Assembly: GCF_010894435.1 (NCBI RefSeq)
Contig: NZ_JAAIXZ010000005.1
Coordinates: 248,001 to 312,000 of the forward strand
DNA from: Pyxidicoccus trucidator
GTDB taxonomy: Bacteria > Myxococcota > Myxococcia > Myxococcales > Myxococcaceae
Length of the DNA: 64,000 nt
Direction of reading: 5' to 3'
Shown here: positions 60,249 to 64,000 of the stretch, piece by piece
Numbering within the stretch: position 1 is the first letter of the stretch
Layout of the letters: every line of letters starts with the position of its first letter
Made by a program: the position numbers and the translations under genes
Notes under the pieces: model-generated
Seen by the model: the letters and a program-made list of their open reading frames with translations, nothing else
Told to the model about the DNA's origin: nothing
Database searches by the model: none

Positions 60249-62642
60249 TCACGTGTCCACCGTCAGCTCCGTCCAGGCGGAAGCCACGCGCATCTCCAGC
60301 ACGCCGCGCTCGAACTTGAACGACAGCGCCCCCGCCACGCTGCTCGCGTAGGGCAGTCCGTACACACGAATCGTCTCCTCCGTGCGTGACAGGGGCAGCC
60401 GCCCCTCGACCCGCCGCGTCAGCTTGAGCACGCCCTCGCCCAGGCTTCCCTCCACCACGGTGAGTCGGAAGTCGCCGTACCCGTCCCCCACGTCCTCGTA
60501 GAGCCGCCCGTGAATCTCGGGGGCGGCGTGCAGGTGCCACTCCAGGTGGTCCCAGTTGGCGGTGGTGGTGTGCTTCGCCGGCCGTGTCAGCGTCACCGCG
60601 CCGCCCGCGCGCAGCCAGAGGGGCACCGTGTCCAGCGCACCCTCCGCGATGACGTGCCGGCCGCCTTCCTGAATCGAGCCCGGGTGGTCCAGCCCGGGCC
60701 ACTCCATCCACAGGCCCTCCGGCAGGTACGCCAGCCGCTTCGTGTGTCCGGGGCGCACCACCGGCGCCACCAGCAAATCTCCACCGAAGAGGAACTGGTC
60801 GTACGCCGTCACCGCCTCCCTGTCCTTGGGCGCGTGCATCACCAGCGGGCGCAGCGCGGGCAGCCCCGTCTCCGACGCCTCGTGCATCAGCGTGTAGAGC
60901 GTGGGCAGCAGCCGGTAGCGCCGCTTCAGTGCCTCGCGTGCCAGGGACAGATAGGGCTCGCCGAAGCGCCACGGCTCCTGCGGCTGCGTGCCCTTGCCGG
61001 CGTGGTTGCGCATCAGCGGGTAGAAGGTGCCCGTCTGCATCCACCGGACGAGCAGCTCGCCACTGGGCATGCCGATGAAGCCGGGGATGTCCACGCCCGT
61101 GAAGGGCACTCCCGACATGCCCAGCCCCACCAGCATGGGAATGGACGTCTCCAGCTGCGTCCAGTGGCTGGAGTTGTCCCCCGTCCACACCGCCGCGTAG
61201 CGCTGGATGCCCGCCGAGCCCGCGCGCGTCAGCAGGAAGGGCCGGGCCTCCGGGCGCATCTCCCGCAGGGCCTCCCATGCTCCCTTCGCCATGCCCATGG
61301 CATAGACGTTGTGGACCTCCAGGTGCCGCTTGTCCCCGTGCCGGGCGTCGTACGGCAGCGTCTTGCCTTCCACGGTGCCCACGCCTTCTGCGCGCTCGTT
61401 GGCGATGGTGAAGAGGCCCACGTCGGGCTGCACCGCGAAGCAGGACGGCTCGTTCATGTCGTTCCAGAAGCCGGCCACGCCCAGCGCCACGAAGTCACGG
61501 TGCAGGCCGCCCCACCAGCGCTGCACCTCCTCGCGCGTCAGGTCCGGGAAGACGGCGGGGCGCGGCCACACCTCGCCCACCAACACGTCGCCCCGGTCAT
61601 AGCGCACCAGGTAGTCGCGCTTGCGCGCCTCCTCGTACACGGTCCACCCCGGCTCCTGCTTCAGCGCGGGGTCGATGATGGTCACCACGCGCACGCCCTC
61701 GGCGGCGGCGTCTCGCACCAGCGCCGCCGGGTCCGGGAAGCGGGTCCGGTCCCACGTCCAGACCTTGTACGTGTCCATGTAGTCGATATCGAGGTACACG
61801 CAGTCCAGCGGCAGGTCCCTGGCGCGGTAGCCCCGGATGACGCCCCGCACGTCCTGCGCGTTCTCGTAGCCCCAGCGGCTCTGCTGCGCGCCCAGGCTCC
61901 ACAGCGGTGGCAGCGGCATGCGGCCGGTGAGCGTCGTGTAGCGCCGCACCACGTCCGCCGGGCGAGGGCCGGTGATGAGGTAGCAGTCCAGCTCAGGCCC
62001 CCAGGATTCCCAGGCCAGCTCGCTTCCGTCCGCCAGCGCCACGTCCACCTCGGAGCGCCAAGTCTCGTCCAGGAACATGCCCCACGCCACGCCGTCGCGC
62101 AGGCCGACGAAGAAGGGGATGGACTGGTAGAGCGGGTCGGTGTCCGGGTGGTGCGGCATCACGTCCGTGTTCCAGAACGTGAAGTGCATGCCGCGCTTGT
62201 CCAGGGGGCCCACCTTCTCGCCGAAGCCCAGGTAGGCCTCGCCTGGAGGCGCGTGCAGCGTCAGCCAGGAGCGGTGGGTGCTCATCGGGTAGCCAGACTT
62301 CGTCTCGCCCGCCACGCGGGTGCAGCGCGCCAGCTCGCGCCCGTCCGCGTCCCCGAAGCTCCAGGTGCCACGGTCCGTCGCCAGCTCCAGCGTCACGCCC
62401 TCGGCGCGCACCCGCACGCGTCCCTCCTCGCGCGTGACGTCCAGCGGGCGGAGCCCGTCCGCGGACACCACGGCCCAAGAGCGTTTCGCGGGCAGCTGGG
62501 GATGCAGGAAGCCGACGGTGGCGGACGTCGGCGCGTGGCGGAGTCGCAGCACGCCGGGGAGGGGACAGGTGACTTCGAGGGTGGCCCGGGGGCCCCAGGA
62601 CCGCAGGCGGGCAGGCTCGACGGTCAGCTCTTCGATGCGCAT
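60249..62642 (-). CDS. Alpha-glucosidase, glycoside hydrolase family 31
   Basis: A 797-residue GH31 enzyme cleaving alpha-linked glucose or xylose. The N-terminal beta-sandwich is about 1-220 (YLGFGEKVGPLDKRGMHFTF). The (beta/alpha)8 barrel is about 240-560 with the nucleophile Asp395 in GFWNDMNEPSCF and the acid/base Asp489 in WTGDNSSHW. C-terminal beta domains follow. No signal peptide, so cytoplasmic. Start ATG 62642 (MRIEELTVEPARL). Convergent with the lipoprotein gene. Confidence 0.94.
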   Translation of the reverse strand: MRIEELTVEPARLRSWGPRATLEVTCPLPGVLRLRHAPTSATVGFLHPQLPAKRSWAVVSADGLRPLDVTREEGRVRVRAEGVTLELATDRGTWSFGDADGRELARCTRVAGETKSGYPMSTHRSWLTLHAPPGEAYLGFGEKVGPLDKRGMHFTFWNTDVMPHHPDTDPLYQSIPFFVGLRDGVAWGMFLDETWRSEVDVALADGSELAWESWGPELDCYLITGPRPADVVRRYTTLTGRMPLPPLWSLGAQQSRWGYENAQDVRGVIRGYRARDLPLDCVYLDIDYMDTYKVWTWDRTRFPDPAALVRDAAAEGVRVVTIIDPALKQEPGWTVYEEARKRDYLVRYDRGDVLVGEVWPRPAVFPDLTREEVQRWWGGLHRDFVALGVAGFWNDMNEPSCFAVQPDVGLFTIANERAEGVGTVEGKTLPYDARHGDKRHLEVHNVYAMGMAKGAWEALREMRPEARPFLLTRAGSAGIQRYAAVWTGDNSSHWTQLETSIPMLVGLGMSGVPFTGVDIPGFIGMPSGELLVRWMQTGTFYPLMRNHAGKGTQPQEPWRFGEPYLSLAREALKRRYRLLPTLYTLMHEASETGLPALRPLVMHAPKDREAVTAYDQFLFGGDLLVAPVVRPGHTKRLAYLPEGLWMEWPGLDHPGSIQEGGRHVIAEGALDTVPLWLRAGGAVTLTRPAKHTTTANWDHLEWHLHAAPEIHGRLYEDVGDGYGDFRLTVVEGSLGEGVLKLTRRVEGRLPLSRTEETIRVYGLPYASSVAGALSFKFERGVLEMRVASAWTELTVDT

Positions 62643-62839
62643 GCGGGGATTGTACGGAGGGCACACGGCCAAACGGCGAGACTTGAGTCTCAGAACCGTG
62701 GGAGATGTTCTTCCCGGACACCTGACTCCGCCCGAGAGGGTGTGCAAGGTCGTGCAGGAACTGGACGCGGCTGGCGGAAGTGATTCACGAGGTGGCGCCA
62801 CTCGAGCGGCCCCATGCGATGCTCCTTGCGGAACAAGTC

Positions 62840-63031
62840 ATGACGAAGCCCCCGCCCGAATCCCTGCCCTTCCCGGACAGCCTCTGCCACCGCTGCGCCG
62901 CGCCGCCGCGCTACGTCCAGTCTCGGACCACCACGTTCATCATGTGCCCGTTGCTGCCCCAGAAGTACCCGCCCCAGCCGGTGCGCGTCTGCGCGCTCTT
63001 CCGCCCCGCGGACCCCGAGACGTCCCGGTAA
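62840..63031 (+). CDS. Small Cys-rich protein
   Basis: A 63-residue protein with four Cys residues, the first pair in LCHRCAAPPRYVQS and two more at FIMCPLL and VRVCALF. The spacing suggests a small zinc ribbon. The in-frame extension to 62780 looks less likely because a site (GGAACAAG) precedes ATG 62840. No family is recognised with certainty; possibly a conserved myxobacterial domain. Confidence 0.6.
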   Translation: MTKPPPESLPFPDSLCHRCAAPPRYVQSRTTTFIMCPLLPQKYPPQPVRVCALFRPADPETSR

Positions 63032-63206
63032 GCACGCTGCGGAGGCGCGGCCCCGCTTCCAGACCAGGAACGAGAGACGCGCTCCCGTCACGCCAGGCGG
63101 ACGGACCGTGCGGCTTGCGTCCACTCCGGGAAGCAGCCTGGAGGTCAGGCGTCACCCTGGAGATTGGCGGGCGAGCGGGCGGATGTGGGGCTACACTCGC
63201 CGCGCC

Positions 63207-64000
63207 GTGTCCGAGGAGAAAAACCCCACCGCACCCCCAGGCGGCACCGATGTGACGGTGCTCACCCCCAAGCAAACCCCCGGCCTCGAGGCCGCGGCGG
63301 GCTCGGAGTTGTTCGCCGGCCGCTACGAGCTGCTCGGCCTCGTGGGGCGTGGTGGCATGGGCGCCGTGTACCGGGTGCGGGACACGCTGGTGGGCGACGT
63401 GGTGGCGCTGAAGGTGCTGGAGGTGGGCCCCGCGCCCGCTCCCGAGTGGATGGAGCGCTTCCGCCGCGAGGTCCGCCTGGCCCGCAGAATCTCCCACGGC
63501 CACGTGGCCCGGACCTTCGACCTGGGCGAGCACGCCGGGCGCCTCTACCTGACGATGGAGTTCGTGGAGGGGCAGAACCTCCAGCAACTGCTGGAGCGCG
63601 AGCGGGCCCTGGCGCCAGCGCGCGCCGCGCGCATCGCGCTGGCACTGTGCGAGGGGCTGGCCGCGGCGCATGCCGCGGGAGTGGTGCACCGGGACCTCAA
63701 GCCGGCCAACGTGCTGGTGGAGGCCGGCGGCCGGGTGGTGCTCACCGACTTCGGCATTGCCCGTGCGGTGGCGGGCGAGGTGTCCTCGCGCACGCAGGGC
63801 CTGGTGGGCACGCCCCTCTACATGGCGCCGGAGCAGCTGGAGAGCGGCGAGGTGGACGCACGCGCGGACCTCTATGCCATGGGGCTGCTGCTCTACCAGT
63901 TGCTCACCGGCGAGCCGCCCTTCACCGGCGAGTCGGCCATGGCCGTGGCCTTCGCCCGGCTGCGGCAGCCCCCTCCGGACCCGCGCCTGCGCGCCTCGGT
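63207..64000 (+). CDS. Eukaryotic-type Ser/Thr protein kinase (3' end outside window)
   Basis: The first 264 residues of a Hanks-type kinase. After a Pro/Gly-rich start, the P-loop VGRGGMGAVYRV, the Lys in VVALKVLEV, the catalytic loop VVHRDLKPANVLVE, DFGIARA and the activation segment end GTPLYMAPEQLESGE are all intact, so it should be active. The GTG at 63207 begins a typical myxobacterial start; an in-frame ATG at 63183 would add eight residues. The rest of the protein lies beyond the right edge. Confidence 0.95.
   Translation, partial: MSEEKNPTAPPGGTDVTVLTPKQTPGLEAAAGSELFAGRYELLGLVGRGGMGAVYRVRDTLVGDVVALKVLEVGPAPAPEWMERFRREVRLARRISHGHVARTFDLGEHAGRLYLTMEFVEGQNLQQLLERERALAPARAARIALALCEGLAAAHAAGVVHRDLKPANVLVEAGGRVVLTDFGIARAVAGEVSSRTQGLVGTPLYMAPEQLESGEVDARADLYAMGLLLYQLLTGEPPFTGESAMAVAFARLRQPPPDPRLRAS

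Noticed and set aside
60510..62783. Plus-strand open frame of 757 codons
   Set aside because: Antisense of the GH31 gene, whose WNDMNEP nucleophile motif and full domain order are on the minus strand.

Overview
The window is very GC-rich DNA with short gaps, frequent GTG/TTG starts and many 1- or 4-base stop/start overlaps. Its families (DUSAM/DUF2379, DUF2381, DUF4398, DUF4388, a PilB/GspE-like ATPase, many two-component proteins, a eukaryotic-type Ser/Thr kinase) point to a myxobacterium of the Myxococcus/Corallococcus type. This is inferred from protein families; no rRNA or tRNA gene was seen.

Positions 1-22149 look like conserved chromosomal backbone. A macromolecular-synthesis cluster rpsU-yqeY-dnaG-rpoD is read leftwards; rpoD runs off the left edge. 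It is followed by a HEAT-repeat protein, an FHA-GGDEF diguanylate cyclase, L-asparaginase, a DsbA-like lipoprotein, a DUF4388 protein coupled to truD, an OmpA/TSP3 protein with a DUF4398 lipoprotein, a HEAT protein coupled to a DUF1460 protein, a DUF2007-like protein, a response regulator, a hibernation factor, a large membrane protein with an Ala/Pro-rich linker, a secretion-type ATPase with added membrane helices, and a PEGA protein.

Positions 22202-39070 hold a compact leftward locus of 18 genes that encodes a contractile phage-tail-like particle: sheath, tube, probable chaperone, hub, adaptor, spike, gp25/W, baseplate J, I-like wedge, S74-type fibre and a probable terminator. Capsid, portal, terminase, integrase and lysis genes are absent, and so is the AAA+ ATPase usual in extracellular contractile injection systems. 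Several members have no recognisable family: a low-complexity protein in the tape-measure position, a three-repeat protein, two small helical proteins and a large beta-rich protein. This is the most interesting part of the window.

Positions 39273-48066 carry a response regulator with an altered switch lysine, then a coupled envelope operon (PBP1A, FG-GAP-like protein, degenerate solute-binding protein, NtrY-like kinase) and a TPR protein. Positions 48261-64000 carry exonuclease III, a PAS-PAS-GAF histidine kinase, a lipoprotein overlapping a 940-residue secreted alpha/beta hydrolase, threonine synthase, a copper-monooxygenase-like haem lipoprotein, a LamG-like lipoprotein, a DUSAM/DUF2381/lipoprotein group, a GH31 glycosidase, a 63-residue Cys-rich protein, and the start of a Ser/Thr kinase cut by the right edge.
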